Shown: positions 14,934-24,184, counted from the stretch's first letter. The stretch is 64,000 nucleotides of DNA from Actinospica sp035552695 (GCF_035552695.1 NZ_DASZKT010000230.1:1-64000), one strand, 5' to 3'. The notes: generated from the sequence alone by a model not told the origin. Program-made: numbers and translations.

Positions 14934-15794
14934 TCAGGACTCGGGTCCGGACGGATCGTTCGGCCCGGGCATCCCGCCCTCGTTGGTCATCCCCTCCCGG
15001 GCGCGGCGGGCCTCCTCCTCGGCGGCCTGCGTACCGTGCATGTGCCCGGCCGTGTACGCCTCGCCGCTGCTCGCCATCCGTCCGGTGCCCACGGAGCCGG
15101 CCACCGCGGTGGCCTCGCGCTCGGCCGAGCTGAGCATCCGCTCCCAGCGCTGCTGCATCGGCCGGATCATGCCGCCGCCGACGCCCACGATGAGCACGCC
15201 GGCCACCGTGGCCAGGATCGCGGTGAGCACCGGCTGGCTGACCGCGGTGGCGATCCCGGCCTGGCCGAGCGCCGCGAACACGCCGAGCGCGATGATGCAG
15301 ATGCCGACCGCGTTGCCCATCGTCCGCCCGTACGACAGGCTGCTGAGCATGTTGGCCACCAGTTCGCGCACGGCCCGCGCGATCATGGCCGCGATCACGA
15401 TGATGGCGATCGCCACCAGGCCGCGCGGGATCCAGGCGAGGATGCTGCGCAGGACGGTGTTGATCGGGTTCGAGCCGAAGACGCCGAAGGCGACCTGCAG
15501 CACGATCAGCAGCATGAGGTAGTACGCGATCATGCCGACGAGCTTGGAGCCGTCGTACTTGCTGTTCTCCAGCGCCCGCGACATCCCGGCGCGCTCCATG
15601 ACGCGTTCGAAGTGCAGCCGTCGAAGTACGGCCTCGACCGCCTTGCCGATCACCTTGGCTATCATCCAGCCGATGACCAGCACCAGCAGGAAGCCGACGA
15701 ATCGCGGCACCCACGTGGTGAAGCTGTTCCACATCGAGTTGATACCGCCGGTCCAGTCGACCCCGGCGACGTAGATCTGTTGCGTGTGATGCAT
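14934..15794 (-). CDS. CmpX-like small-conductance channel-type membrane protein
   Basis: From ATG 15794 the protein is 286 aa (a GTG at 15854 would lengthen it). It has four to five membrane segments: 'VPRFVGFLLVLVIGWMIAKVIGKAVEAVLRR', 'KLVGMIAYYLMLLIVLQVAFGVFG', 'GLVAIAIIVIAAMIARAVRELV', 'NAVGICIIALGVFAALGQAG' and 'AILATVAGVLIVGVGGG'. The repeated 'GKAVEAVLRR/ARAVRELV' helix pattern is that of the TM_helix/CmpX proteins related to mechanosensitive channels. The C-terminus is hydrophilic and disordered. The gating stimulus is unknown. Confidence 0.78.
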   Translation of the reverse strand: MHHTQQIYVAGVDWTGGINSMWNSFTTWVPRFVGFLLVLVIGWMIAKVIGKAVEAVLRRLHFERVMERAGMSRALENSKYDGSKLVGMIAYYLMLLIVLQVAFGVFGSNPINTVLRSILAWIPRGLVAIAIIVIAAMIARAVRELVANMLSSLSYGRTMGNAVGICIIALGVFAALGQAGIATAVSQPVLTAILATVAGVLIVGVGGGMIRPMQQRWERMLSSAEREATAVAGSVGTGRMASSGEAYTAGHMHGTQAAEEEARRAREGMTNEGGMPGPNDPSGPES

Positions 15795-15924
15795 GACGGG
15801 TTCCGTGCCCTTCCGGATCACCGGCACGCGGACGGATCCGGCGCGCTCTGTCACTCCGTGGTAACACGGGGTCAGCTGGCCCGGCGCGCCGGATTAGCCC
15901 GTTTGAGGGCGTTTTGAGGGCGCG

Positions 15925-17562
15925 TCAGGCCCACACGGGTTCCGGCACCTCGCGCACCTCGCCGTCCTCGCCGAGATGCAGGAAGCGGGTGAACGAACGG
16001 CTGAACCAGCGGTCGTGGGTGACCGCGACCACCGTGCCGGCGAACTTCGCCAGACCGGCCTCGAGGGCTTCCGCACTGGCCAGATCCAGGTTGTCGGTCG
16101 GCTCGTCGAGCAGCAGCAGCGTGGCGCCGGACAGCTCTAGCAGCAGGATCAGGAAGCGCGCCTGCTGGCCGCCGGAGAGCTGCTCGAAGCGCACGTCGCC
16201 CTGCGCGGCGAGCTCGTAGCGGCTGAGCGAGGGCATCGCCTGGTCACGCGGCAGGCTCGGGCGCCGCGCGTCGCCGCGCCAGAGCAGTTCGACGAGCGTC
16301 GCGCCGACGAGTTCGGGCCGGTCGTGCGTCTGCGAGAAGTGGCCGGGTACGACGCGTGCCCCGAGCCGCGCGGTGCCCTCGTGCGTGACGGGGGCGAGCG
16401 GGGTCAGCGCCTCGGTCTCCGGGTCCGTGCCGCCGCGCCCGAGGAGCCGCAGCAGGTGTGATTTGCCGGTCCCGTTCGCGCCGAGCACGGCGATCCGGTC
16501 GCCGTACCAGGCCTCGAAGTCGAAGGGCAGCGTCAGGTTGGCGAGCTCCAGCTGCTCGCACATGATGGCCCGTTTGCCGGTGCGTCCGCCGTCCAGCCGC
16601 ATCTGGATGTTCTGGTCCTTGGGCGCGATCGGCGGCGGTCCGTCCGCCTCGAACTTGGCCAGCCGGGTGCGGGCGGCCTGCAGCCGCGTGGCCATGTCCG
16701 AGTTGTACTTCGCCTTCGCCTGGTACATCCGCACCAGGTCCTTGAGCTTGGCGTGCTCCTCGTCCCAGCGGCGCCGATCCTCGTCCAGCCGCTCGTGGCG
16801 CGCGCTGCGCGCCTCGTGCCAGGAGGCGAACGAACCAGGGTGGACCCAGGCCGAGCCGCCCTCGACGGCGACCACGGCGCCGGCCGTGTTCGCGAGCAGT
16901 TCGCGGTCGTGCGAGACGAAAAGCAGCGTCTTCGGGCTTTCTTGTATCCGCTGTTCGAGCCAGAGCTTGCCGGGCACGTCTAGGAAGTTGTCCGGCTCGT
17001 CGAGCAGCAGCACCTCGTCGTCCCCGCGGAGTAGCAGGTCTAGTGCGAAGCGCTTCTGCTGGCCGCCGGAGAGAGTACGCATTGGCCGGTCGCGGACGTC
17101 GTTCCAGGGCTTGCCGAGGATCCCGACGGCGACGGTGTCGAAGACGACCTCGAGCTCGTACCCGCCGATGTCGCCCCACGCGGCGAGTGCGGAGGCGTAC
17201 TTGAGCTGATCTTTCTCCGTCGCGTCCGGCGAACCGATCGCCGCTTCGGCGCGCGCGAGCCGTTCGCCGACCTCGCGCACCGACGGCGCCGACAGCGCCA
17301 GGGCCAGCTGCCCGAGCGTCGTCTCGTCGCCGATCATGCCGATGAACTGGCGCATCACGCCGAGCCCGCCGCCGCGCGCGATCGTGCCGGTCGACGCGGT
17401 CGTGTCCCCGGCCACCAGGCGCAGCAGCGTCGTCTTGCCCGCCCCGTTCGGGCCGACGAGCGCGACCTTCGCGCCCTCGCCGACGCGGAAGGTGACGTCG
17501 GAGAAGAGCATCCGGCCGTCGGGGAGCTTGTAGCTCACTCCGGAAAGATCGACGTAGCCCAT
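15925..17562 (-). CDS. ABC-F family ATPase
   Basis: The 545-aa protein has two ABC ATPase domains and no membrane segment, the mark of ABC-F ribosome-associated factors. Domain 1 has Walker A GPNGAGKTT, signature LSGGQQKR and Walker B LLLDEPDNFLD; a charged linker (RHERLDEDRRRWDEEHAKLKDLVRMYQAKAKYNSDMAT) joins domain 2, which has GANGTGKS, LSGGQQAR and LLLDEPTDNLDLAS. The linker is the interdomain arm that reaches toward the tRNA in relatives such as EttA or the antibiotic-resistance members. Whether it confers resistance cannot be told from the sequence. It lies 34 bases downstream of the TetR gene on the same strand. Confidence 0.92.
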   Translation of the reverse strand: MGYVDLSGVSYKLPDGRMLFSDVTFRVGEGAKVALVGPNGAGKTTLLRLVAGDTTASTGTIARGGGLGVMRQFIGMIGDETTLGQLALALSAPSVREVGERLARAEAAIGSPDATEKDQLKYASALAAWGDIGGYELEVVFDTVAVGILGKPWNDVRDRPMRTLSGGQQKRFALDLLLRGDDEVLLLDEPDNFLDVPGKLWLEQRIQESPKTLLFVSHDRELLANTAGAVVAVEGGSAWVHPGSFASWHEARSARHERLDEDRRRWDEEHAKLKDLVRMYQAKAKYNSDMATRLQAARTRLAKFEADGPPPIAPKDQNIQMRLDGGRTGKRAIMCEQLELANLTLPFDFEAWYGDRIAVLGANGTGKSHLLRLLGRGGTDPETEALTPLAPVTHEGTARLGARVVPGHFSQTHDRPELVGATLVELLWRGDARRPSLPRDQAMPSLSRYELAAQGDVRFEQLSGGQQARFLILLLELSGATLLLLDEPTDNLDLASAEALEAGLAKFAGTVVAVTHDRWFSRSFTRFLHLGEDGEVREVPEPVWA

Positions 17563-17596
17563 GAAGTGCGAGTATTGCCCCTCCGCCGCGGCGGTG

Positions 17597-18298
17597 TCAC
17601 CTGATTAAGGCGAGCGCCTCGATCTGGTCCAGCAACAACTCGAGGCAGAGCTCGAAGGTATTGACCGTCGCGTGCGCGACGACGATCGGGGCCTCGGCCG
17701 CCAGGTTCGGGAACTGTTCGGCGTCCACGTCGCCGTACGCGTCCTGCCAGCGCTGGAGGTCGGCGGCGCGCACCTCGCCGGGCCGGGCGAGGAAATCCGC
17801 GTCGACGGCGCTGAACGCGAGGATGAAGTCGCCGAAGCTCCGGTACAGGCGCACGGCCCGCTCGCCCGCGAAGCCCGCCCGGCGCAGCTCGCCGAGTACG
17901 AGGTCGATGATGCGGCGTTCGTGCGCGCCGCCGGTCACCCGGGACGCGACGGCGATGGCCACCCGGGGGTGCGCGACGTACTCGGCGTACGTGCGCCTCG
18001 CCAGCGTGCGGAGGTTGTCCTTCCAGTCCTCGCCGGGCCGGTAGCCGTCGAGGGTGCGCGCGATCAGCCGGTCGCCCATCGCCAGGAAGAGCGCGTCCAC
18101 GCTGGCGAAGTACCGGTAGATCGCGGTCGGGTCGCAGCCGATGGCGCCGCCGAGCCTGCGCACCGACAGCCCCGCCGCGCCGTGCTCGCCGACCAGCGCG
18201 AGCGCCGCGTCCACGATCACGTCCGCGCTCAGCACGGCCCCGGCCTTCGTCCGCGTGTTCCGGCGCCGCGATTCGATCACCCTGGCCATGGCCGCCAT
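17597..18298 (-). CDS. TetR-family regulator
   Basis: The 233-aa protein has the TetR DNA-binding start (residues about 20-70: VIVDAALALVGEHGAAGLSVRRLGGAIGCDPTAIYRYFASVDALFLAMGDRL), with the hallmark 'YRYF' at the end of the recognition helix. The remainder is a helical ligand domain. It is divergent from the APC permease gene, with the palindrome at 18344-18358 between the two starts, so autoregulation and control of the permease/amidohydrolase unit is the likely role. ATG 18298 or 18289 may start it. Downstream lies the ABC-F gene, 34 bases away. Confidence 0.88.
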   Translation of the reverse strand: MAAMARVIESRRRNTRTKAGAVLSADVIVDAALALVGEHGAAGLSVRRLGGAIGCDPTAIYRYFASVDALFLAMGDRLIARTLDGYRPGEDWKDNLRTLARRTYAEYVAHPRVAIAVASRVTGGAHERRIIDLVLGELRRAGFAGERAVRLYRSFGDFILAFSAVDADFLARPGEVRAADLQRWQDAYGDVDAEQFPNLAAEAPIVVAHATVNTFELCLELLLDQIEALALIR

Positions 18299-18343
18299 TC
18301 AACCACGGCCGGCTCCCCGGCGTGTCGCCCCGCGGAATTTTCC

Positions 18344-18358
18344 GTCAACACCGTTGAC
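18344..18358. promoter_or_regulatory. Operator-like palindrome GTCAAC-ACC-GTTGAC with overlapping -35
   Basis: A perfect 6-bp inverted repeat with a 3-base centre lies midway between the TetR gene and the permease gene. Its right arm overlaps a TTGACA hexamer at 18354-18359, a -35 candidate; the -10 about 17 bases further on (CACCAT) is weak. Binding by the adjacent TetR protein would block the permease promoter. Confidence 0.5.
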
Positions 18359-18430
18359 AGAACCGGCGCGCGGCCGCACCATCGTCGTCACGGCACCACC
18401 TCCTGTCCGAAATCCAGCCAAGGACACTCG

Positions 18431-19930
18431 ATGGTTCATCCGCAGTCCCCTTCTGAGGCCGCGCCGACGCGGCTGCGCGAGAGCGTGGGCCCGGTCGGCA
18501 CCGCAGTCATCGCGATGGCGAACACGGCGCCCACCCTGAGCATCGGCATCGGGCTCGGCCTGATCAGCCTGGACGCCGGCAGCGCGGTCCCGGCGATGGT
18601 CTTGATCGCGGCGGTGCTCGTGCTCGGCATCGCGCTCGCCTTCAGCCGGCTCAACCAGGTCGAGCGGAATCTCGGCGCCGGCTACACCTGGGTCGGGCGC
18701 ACGCTCGGCCCCTGGCTCGGCTTCCAGTGCGGCTGGGCCGGGCTCGCCGGCACGACCATCTACCTCGCCTACGGCAGCCAGGTCTGCGGCTCGCTCGTCC
18801 TCGCGTTCGCCGACGAATGCCATCTGACCAGCGTCCTCGGGCTCGCGCTGAACCCCACGTCGATCGCGCTGTCCACGATCGTGGGCCTGGTCGCGCTCAT
18901 CGGGCTTACGTATCTGGCGCTGCGCGGCGCCGACGTCGTGGCCAGAATCCAGACGCCGCTGATCGTGTTCGAATACCTCGTGCTGATCGGCTTCTGCGGC
19001 TACGCGGCGATCCGCGGCACGCACCACGTCGCACTGTCCTGGTTCAACCCGATGACCGCGCCGACCGCGAAGCTCGCCGCGACCGGCATCATCCTGTGCG
19101 TCTACTGCTTCTGGGGCTGGGACAGCGCGTTCACCCTCACCGAGGAGACGCACGACGCGCGCGACTCGGCCCGCGCCGGCTTCGGCTCGATCTTCCTGAT
19201 GCTCGGGCTCTTCCTGCTCGCCGCGATCGGCTTCGAGCGCTACTTCTCGCTCGACGCGCTCGGCGCCAACGGAGCCCAGCTGTTGCCGTATCTCGGCACG
19301 CAGATCGCCAAGCAGCCGTTCGCCGCGCTGCCGCTGCTCGCGATGCTGTTCTCGTCGATCGCCTCACTGCAGACCGGCGTCGTGCCGAACGCGCGCGGCG
19401 CGCTCGCCATGGGACGCGACGGCGCGCTCGGCCGACTGTGGACGCACGTCAGCCCGAAGTACGGCACCCCGGCCGTCGGCACGCTGCTGATCGCGGGAAT
19501 CGCGGCCGTCATCGCGGTGCTGGGCATCGGGATCGGCACGCTCAACCAGTTCATCACCGCGATGGCCACCTCGGTCGGCGTCCTCGTCTCCGGCTACTAC
19601 GGGCTCTCCGGGCTCGCCTGCGCCTGGCGCTTCCGGAGCGAGCTGCGCGACGGCGTGTGGCCCGCGCTGCGCTCGGTGATCCTGCCGCTGATCAGCGCGA
19701 TCGGAATGCTCGGTCTCGGCGGGTACCTCGCGGTCAGCGATTGGCAGTCTGTAAACAGCTTCGCCTTCAACGCGCAGAACGGCCGGTTCCTCGCGCTCGT
19801 CCCGCTGAGTATCGTCGCCGTCGGGGTGCTGGTCTCCGCGTGGGCGAAGTGGGGACGTAAGGCACCTTATTTCGCGTCGCGGACCGTCGCCGCGACGACC
19901 GTACCGCACCTCGAAGAAAGCGCACTGTAG
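18431..19930 (+). CDS. APC-superfamily amino acid/amine permease
   Basis: ATG 18431 follows AAGGA and gives 499 aa; the frame is open further upstream but that part overlaps the TetR gene and its operator. About twelve membrane segments are visible, starting 'SVGPVGTAVIAMANTAPTLSIGIGLGLI' with the typical APC N-terminal 'G..A.......' glycine pattern and 'CVYCFWGWDSAFTLTEETHDARDSAR' in the middle, where APC members have a conserved helix-loop with Glu-Glu. The stop is followed directly by the amidohydrolase ATG, so a two-gene unit for uptake and hydrolysis of an amide or amine substrate is likely. The exact substrate is unknown. Confidence 0.88.
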   Translation: MVHPQSPSEAAPTRLRESVGPVGTAVIAMANTAPTLSIGIGLGLISLDAGSAVPAMVLIAAVLVLGIALAFSRLNQVERNLGAGYTWVGRTLGPWLGFQCGWAGLAGTTIYLAYGSQVCGSLVLAFADECHLTSVLGLALNPTSIALSTIVGLVALIGLTYLALRGADVVARIQTPLIVFEYLVLIGFCGYAAIRGTHHVALSWFNPMTAPTAKLAATGIILCVYCFWGWDSAFTLTEETHDARDSARAGFGSIFLMLGLFLLAAIGFERYFSLDALGANGAQLLPYLGTQIAKQPFAALPLLAMLFSSIASLQTGVVPNARGALAMGRDGALGRLWTHVSPKYGTPAVGTLLIAGIAAVIAVLGIGIGTLNQFITAMATSVGVLVSGYYGLSGLACAWRFRSELRDGVWPALRSVILPLISAIGMLGLGGYLAVSDWQSVNSFAFNAQNGRFLALVPLSIVAVGVLVSAWAKWGRKAPYFASRTVAATTVPHLEESAL

Positions 19931-21571
19931 ATGAGTTCCACGCCGCATGCCGACCTGCTGTTCGACAACGGACCGATCCTCGCCGCCGCGAAACGGGAGC
20001 CGGTCGCGATCGTGGACGGCCGGATCGCCGCGGTCGGTCCGCACGCCCGGGAACTCGCCGGGCCGCGCACCGAGCACGTCGACCTGGCCGGGAAGCTGCT
20101 CATCCCCGGTTTTCAGGACTCGCACATCCACGCGGTCTTCGGCGGGCTCGAACTCGCCCGCTGCGAACTGAGCGCGCTGTCCACCGCGGCCGAGTATCTG
20201 GACGCGATCGGCGCGTACGCCCGCGCGAACCCGGACCAGGAGTGGATCACCGGCGGCGGCTGGTCGCTCGACGCGTTCCCCAACGGCCTGCCGACCGCCG
20301 CCGCGCTCGACGCGGTGGTGCCGGACCGGCCGGTGTTCCTGCCGAACCGCGACCACCACGGCGCCTGGGTCAACAGCCGCGCCCTCGAACTCGCCGGAAT
20401 CACCCGCGACACCTCTGACCCGGCCGACGGACGGATCGAGCGCGACTCGCGCGGCGAGCCGACCGGAATGCTGCAGGAGGGCGCGCTCGGCCTCGTCGAG
20501 TCTCTGCTGCCGGCGGTCTCCGACGAGGAGATGGACGCCGCCTTCGACCGCGCGCAGACGCTGCTGCACTCCCTCGGCATCACCGCGTGGCAGGACGCGC
20601 TCGTCGGCAGTGGGCTCGGCCAGCCGGACAACTTCGGCGTCTACTTCAGGGCGGCCGGCTCGGGCAGGCTCACCGCGCGGGTACGCGGCGCCCTGTGGTG
20701 GGAGCGCGACCGAGGCGCCGAGCAGATCGAGGCGTTCATCGAGCGGCGGCGGATCGGGCGTGCCGCGGGCGACGGGCGCTTCGACCCGGGCAGCGTCAAG
20801 ATCATGCAGGACGGGATCATCGAGAACGGGACGGCCGCGCTGACATCGCCGTACGTGCAGCCGTGCGCATGCGGCGGCCCGGCCGGGAACAGCGGCCTGA
20901 GTTTCATCGACCCGGAGCTGCTGCGCGGCTACGTGACGCGCCTCGACAGCGAAGGCTTCCAGGTGCATTTCCACGCGCTCGGCGATCGGGCCGTCCGCGA
21001 GGTCCTGGATGCGATCGAGGCGGCTCGCAAGGCCAACGGCACGAGCGTTCACCGTCACCATCTCGCGCATCTCCAGGTCGTCCATCCCGAGGACATCGCG
21101 CGCTTCGCGGCCCTCGACGCGATCGGGAACATCCAGCCGCTGTGGGCCTGCCACGAACCGCAGATGGACGAGCTCGCGATCCCGGTCCTCGGTCCGCGGC
21201 GCGCCGATTGGCAGTACCCGTTCAACGCGTTGCTGACGAGCGGTGCCAGGCTCGCGGCGGGCAGCGACTGGCCGGTTTCCAGCCCCGATCCGATCCAGGG
21301 CATCCACGTCGCGGTCAACCGGGTCACGCCCGGCGAGGGCGGCGCGCCGCTCACCCCGGATCAGCGGCTCAGCCTCAGCGAAGCGCTCACGGCCTACACC
21401 GCGGGGACCGCGTACGTGAACCATCTCGACAACACCGGGCGCATCGCCCCCGGGATGCTCGCCGACCTGGCCGTACTCGACCGCGACCCCTTCGACGGGC
21501 CGAGCGGGGCGATCCACGAGACGCGCGTGGCCGCCACGTACGTCGGCGGCGCCTTGGTGTACGAACGCTGA
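19931..21571 (+). CDS. YtcJ-like metal-dependent amidohydrolase
   Basis: The ATG immediately follows the permease stop (TAG-ATG). The 546-aa protein has the amidohydrolase superfamily plan: N-terminal beta domain (LLFDNGPILAAA...VAIVDGRIAAVG), 'LLIPGFQDSHIHAVFGG' with the metal-binding HxH, a 'FHALGDRAVREVLDAIEAAR' His and a late 'AAGSDWPVSSPDPIQGIHVAVNR' Asp region, then 'GRIAPGMLADLAVLDRDPF' returning to the beta domain. The overall pattern is that of the YtcJ/N-substituted formamide deformylase-like branch. It probably hydrolyses a substrate imported by the adjacent permease. Confidence 0.88.
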   Translation: MSSTPHADLLFDNGPILAAAKREPVAIVDGRIAAVGPHARELAGPRTEHVDLAGKLLIPGFQDSHIHAVFGGLELARCELSALSTAAEYLDAIGAYARANPDQEWITGGGWSLDAFPNGLPTAAALDAVVPDRPVFLPNRDHHGAWVNSRALELAGITRDTSDPADGRIERDSRGEPTGMLQEGALGLVESLLPAVSDEEMDAAFDRAQTLLHSLGITAWQDALVGSGLGQPDNFGVYFRAAGSGRLTARVRGALWWERDRGAEQIEAFIERRRIGRAAGDGRFDPGSVKIMQDGIIENGTAALTSPYVQPCACGGPAGNSGLSFIDPELLRGYVTRLDSEGFQVHFHALGDRAVREVLDAIEAARKANGTSVHRHHLAHLQVVHPEDIARFAALDAIGNIQPLWACHEPQMDELAIPVLGPRRADWQYPFNALLTSGARLAAGSDWPVSSPDPIQGIHVAVNRVTPGEGGAPLTPDQRLSLSEALTAYTAGTAYVNHLDNTGRIAPGMLADLAVLDRDPFDGPSGAIHETRVAATYVGGALVYER

Positions 21572-22012
21572 TCAGCGGGGCGTACGCAGCATGAAGATGT
21601 CCACGGGAGTCTCGGTGACGACGGTGAATCCATGCCGCTCGTACAGCCGTCGCGCCGGGCTCCCGTGCAGGACATTGACGCGGACGACGAGGTGTTCGCG
21701 GTCGCAGCGCTCGAGCAGCCTGCTGAGCACGGCCGAGCCGATGCCCTTGCCCTGCCGGCGCGGGTCCAGATAGAAGTGCTCGAGCCAGTGTGCGTCGATA
21801 TCCGGACGAAGCGCGATACAGCCGGCGAACTCGCCCTCGACCTCGATCACCCAGGTGTGCTCGGCGGCGAATCCGTTGCGTAGCCGCTGGCGCACGCGAT
21901 CGGGGTCGAAGCGGCCGATCCGCTCGAGATCCGCACGCATCGTCACCGCGCGTAACTCCGCGATCGGCTCAACGTCCGCATCTTCGGCGGGGCGCAACTC
22001 CCAATCTGCCAT
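21572..22012 (-). CDS. GNAT N-acetyltransferase
   Basis: The 146-aa protein shows the GNAT core: 'AEDADVEPIAELRAVTMRADLERIG' start, 'GEFAGCIALRPD..AHWLEHFYLDPRRQGKGIGSAVLSRLLERC' containing the acetyl-CoA binding R-x-x-G-x-G/A loop (RQGKGIG), and 'LVVRVNVLHGSPARRLYERHGFTVV' motif B. It starts at ATG 22012 and its stop abuts the amidohydrolase stop on the other strand. The acceptor substrate is unknown; the family acts on many amines and small molecules. Confidence 0.88.
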   Translation of the reverse strand: MADWELRPAEDADVEPIAELRAVTMRADLERIGRFDPDRVRQRLRNGFAAEHTWVIEVEGEFAGCIALRPDIDAHWLEHFYLDPRRQGKGIGSAVLSRLLERCDREHLVVRVNVLHGSPARRLYERHGFTVVTETPVDIFMLRTPR

Positions 22013-22066
22013 GACCGGGAGACTAGCGCACTGAGCTGCACTTAGTCGCTATGAGGAGGTTAAAGA

Positions 22067-22097
22067 ACCGGGCTCCGCGGCGGCCGCGGAGCCCGGT
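22067..22097 (-). terminator. Intrinsic terminator of the first lysozyme-like gene
   Basis: ACCGGGCTCCGCGG (22067-22080) pairs perfectly with CCGCGGAGCCCGGT (22084-22097). Read on the minus strand it lies 19 bases after the stop and is followed by TTCTTTAACC, a T-rich tail. Confidence 0.75.
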
Positions 22098-22115
22098 GTG
22101 CGGGGGAGAAGGGGA

Positions 22116-22949
22116 TCAGGAGTTCGCGATGGTGTGCACCATGTACGCGGCCTGACTCTCCCACTGCGAGTACAGCGAGCCGTCGAAGGAGCGCTGCACG
22201 GACTGCGCGGCGTCGGACAGGTTCATGTTCTGGTAGTCCGACGGCAGTTCCCTGAGGAACGCCTTCGACGCGTACGCCGGGTCGGTCAGCTCGGACGCGG
22301 AGCCCCAGCCCATCGACGGACGCTGCTGGAAAAGGCCCAGCGAGTCGGCGTTTGTCGCGGTGGTCAGGTTGTGCAGCGAGGACTCCTGCATGGCCGTGGC
22401 CACGGCTATGGTCGCGGCGTACGCCGACATGTTCAGGTCCTTGGCGGCCTGCACGATCGAGGTGGCGTTGTTCCACTGGTCGGAGTCCGGGCTGAAGCGC
22501 TGCTGCGAGCCCTCGATGCCGGTCGGCTCGAGGTCCGAGTAGCCCACGCCCGCGTAAGGCTTCGAAGACACCGTCGTCGCGCTCTTCGCCGCGGGGGCCG
22601 CGGCCGCGGCCGTGCTCTTGGCCGCGGTGCTCGTCGTGGTGGTCTTCGCCGCGGTGGGCTTGGACGCGGTGGACTTGGACGCGTTGCTCGTGGTCGCGGA
22701 GGTCTTGGCCGCGGCCGCGGTGCTCTTCGCGGCGGTGCTCGTCTTGGCGGCGGCCGAGCTCTTCTTGGCGGCCGTCGCATGCTGCGCGACGACGCTCTTC
22801 ACGGAGGACGCGGCGGTGTGCCGCGTCGAGTCCGCGGAGGCGGTGAGCGGGGTGGCGATGGTGAGGGCCGTGGCGGCGAGCGCCAGACCGATCGCGGGGA
22901 CGTGGTGGATCTTGACGCGCTTGAGCGCGCGGGCATGACGGAACGACAC
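22116..22949 (-). CDS. Secreted lysozyme/transglycosylase-like protein, paralog 1
   Basis: GTG 22949 starts a 277-aa secreted protein: basic N-terminus (RHARALKRVKIHH), a hydrophobic 'GLALAATALTIATPL' core and an ASA-type cleavage site. A long Ala/Lys/Ser/Thr linker (residues about 45-140) spans the wall. The C-terminal domain (from about 'SDQWNNATSIVQAAKDLNMS') has 'IAVATAMQESSLHNLTTATNADSLGLFQQRPSMGWGSASELTDPAYASKAFLREL', the actinobacterial lysozyme-like domain in which the Glu of 'QES' is the probable catalytic acid. A c-di-AMP riboswitch lies in its 5' leader, so expression is expected to fall when c-di-AMP is high. Paralogous to the next gene upstream. Confidence 0.85.
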   Translation of the reverse strand: MSFRHARALKRVKIHHVPAIGLALAATALTIATPLTASADSTRHTAASSVKSVVAQHATAAKKSSAAAKTSTAAKSTAAAAKTSATTSNASKSTASKPTAAKTTTTSTAAKSTAAAAAPAAKSATTVSSKPYAGVGYSDLEPTGIEGSQQRFSPDSDQWNNATSIVQAAKDLNMSAYAATIAVATAMQESSLHNLTTATNADSLGLFQQRPSMGWGSASELTDPAYASKAFLRELPSDYQNMNLSDAAQSVQRSFDGSLYSQWESQAAYMVHTIANS

Positions 22950-22959
22950 GGGTGTAGAC

Positions 22960-23152
22960 AGCCTCTCCTTCGGCCGCCTACCGGGTTAGCTGTCGGGTTC
23001 GGGCGGAAGGTGAGGTTCGCCCTACGGTCCTTCATGCACGTGGAGTCATACTCTGATCACGATGTGCACCCAGGGACCGATTCACCCCGGGGACCACCGC
23101 TGCGACGCGGCGAACATTGGGTCCCCGGCTCCCCTCGCGGGGACTCGGCGGG
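22960..23152 (-). promoter_or_regulatory. Cyclic-di-AMP (ydaO/yuaA) riboswitch 1
   Basis: On the minus strand the 5' leader of the gene starting at 22949 shows the ydaO landmarks in order: GCCGAGTCCCCGCGAGGGG with GCCGGGGACCC near 23117-23150, GGGGTGAATC near 23080, CCGTAGGGCG, CCGCCCGAACCCG, ACAGCTAACCCGGTAGGCG and, at the end, GCCGAAGGAGAGG, which doubles as the Shine-Dalgarno. The aptamer binds c-di-AMP; in Streptomyces such elements turn off cell-wall hydrolase genes such as rpfA. Edges are approximate. Confidence 0.88.
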
Positions 23153-23252
23153 TGCGACCGGTGCCGGACGGATTCCACGGCGTCAGCCGGTCGCACAAGA
23201 AACGACCATACATACCTTGTCGCGACTTGTCACAAATCGTATGCAAAACGGA

Positions 23253-23280
23253 CAGAGCGTGACCGATGGGCCACGCTCTG
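23253..23280 (-). terminator. Hairpin after the second lysozyme-like gene
   Basis: CAGAGCGTG (23253-23261) pairs with CACGCTCTG (23272-23280); read on the minus strand it begins 31 bases after the stop at 23312 and is followed by TCCGTTTTGC. It separates paralog 2 from the promoter and riboswitch of paralog 1. Confidence 0.6.
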
Positions 23281-23311
23281 CCGAGAAATTCATGAGTTTC
23301 CGGCGGTTCGG

Positions 23312-24184
23312 TCAGCTGGGCGCCTGCCCGTTGACGATGTCGTACACCATCGTCGTGGCCTGCTTCTGCCACTGTGCGTAAGCGGTCGGATACCCGGAGC
23401 GCTGCACGTCCTGCGCGGCCTCCCAGAGGTAGATGCTCTGGTAGTCCGGCGCGTCCGCCTCGAGCGCGGCCAGGAAGGCGTTCGCGGCGTACGAGGGGGT
23501 GGTCAGCTCGTCGTAGGTGCCCCAGCCCTGCGAGGGCCGCTGCTGGAACAGGCCCACCGAGTCCGCGTTGGTCGCGGAGGTGAGGTTGATCAGCTGGGAC
23601 TCCTGTATCGAGGTGGCCACGGCGACGACCGCCGCGTACAGCGGCATGCCGCGCTTCTCGGCCACCTGGACTATCGCCCGGGCGTTCTCCCACTGGTCGG
23701 TGCTCGGCGTGAACGTGTTCTGCGATCCGTACTCGGCCACCGGCTCGAGCTGGCCCCAGGTGACCGACGCGTACGGGTTCGAGGACGTCGGGCTCGCCGA
23801 GGCCTTCGCACTCGCGCTCGCGCTGGCCGACGCGGAGGCGGAAGCCGAGGCGGACGCCGACGCCGAGGCGCTGGCGGAGGCCTTCGCCGAGGCGGATATC
23901 TTCACCGAGGTCGCCTTAGGCACCGTCGTGGTCTGCGCGGCGCTGGGCTGCGCGCTCGCCGTCGTGGCCTGGACCGGCACCGCGTCCGCGGTCGCCGGGT
24001 GGGGGGCGCTGCTCGGAGCGTGCCCGCTGATCGTCATCGCCGCGGCCACGCCGCCCGGCGCGCCGACCACGGTTCCCGCGAGTGCCGCGACGGTTATCGC
24101 CGGGTACTTCCGGGTCCAGGACTGGCTGGCGTCGGAACGGACGATCGGCGATTTGCGGCTGTGTTTGGCGCTGTGACTGCCCAC
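23312..24184 (-). CDS. Secreted lysozyme/transglycosylase-like protein, paralog 2
   Basis: GTG 24184 begins a 290-aa protein with a basic N-terminus, a long helical/hydrophobic 'AITVAALAGTVVGAPGGVAAAMTISG' segment that serves as signal or anchor, and a linker of Ala-Ser-Ala repeats (residues about 110-140). The C-terminal domain repeats the pattern of its neighbour: 'AVVAVATSIQESQLINLTSATNADSVGLFQQRPSQGWGTYDELTTPSYAANAFLAAL', with Glu in 'QES'. It has its own ydaO-type riboswitch. The near-identical organisation of leader and domain, but different linkers and signal regions, points to duplication of gene plus riboswitch followed by divergence. Confidence 0.85.
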   Translation of the reverse strand: MGSHSAKHSRKSPIVRSDASQSWTRKYPAITVAALAGTVVGAPGGVAAAMTISGHAPSSAPHPATADAVPVQATTASAQPSAAQTTTVPKATSVKISASAKASASASASASASASASASASASASAKASASPTSSNPYASVTWGQLEPVAEYGSQNTFTPSTDQWENARAIVQVAEKRGMPLYAAVVAVATSIQESQLINLTSATNADSVGLFQQRPSQGWGTYDELTTPSYAANAFLAALEADAPDYQSIYLWEAAQDVQRSGYPTAYAQWQKQATTMVYDIVNGQAPS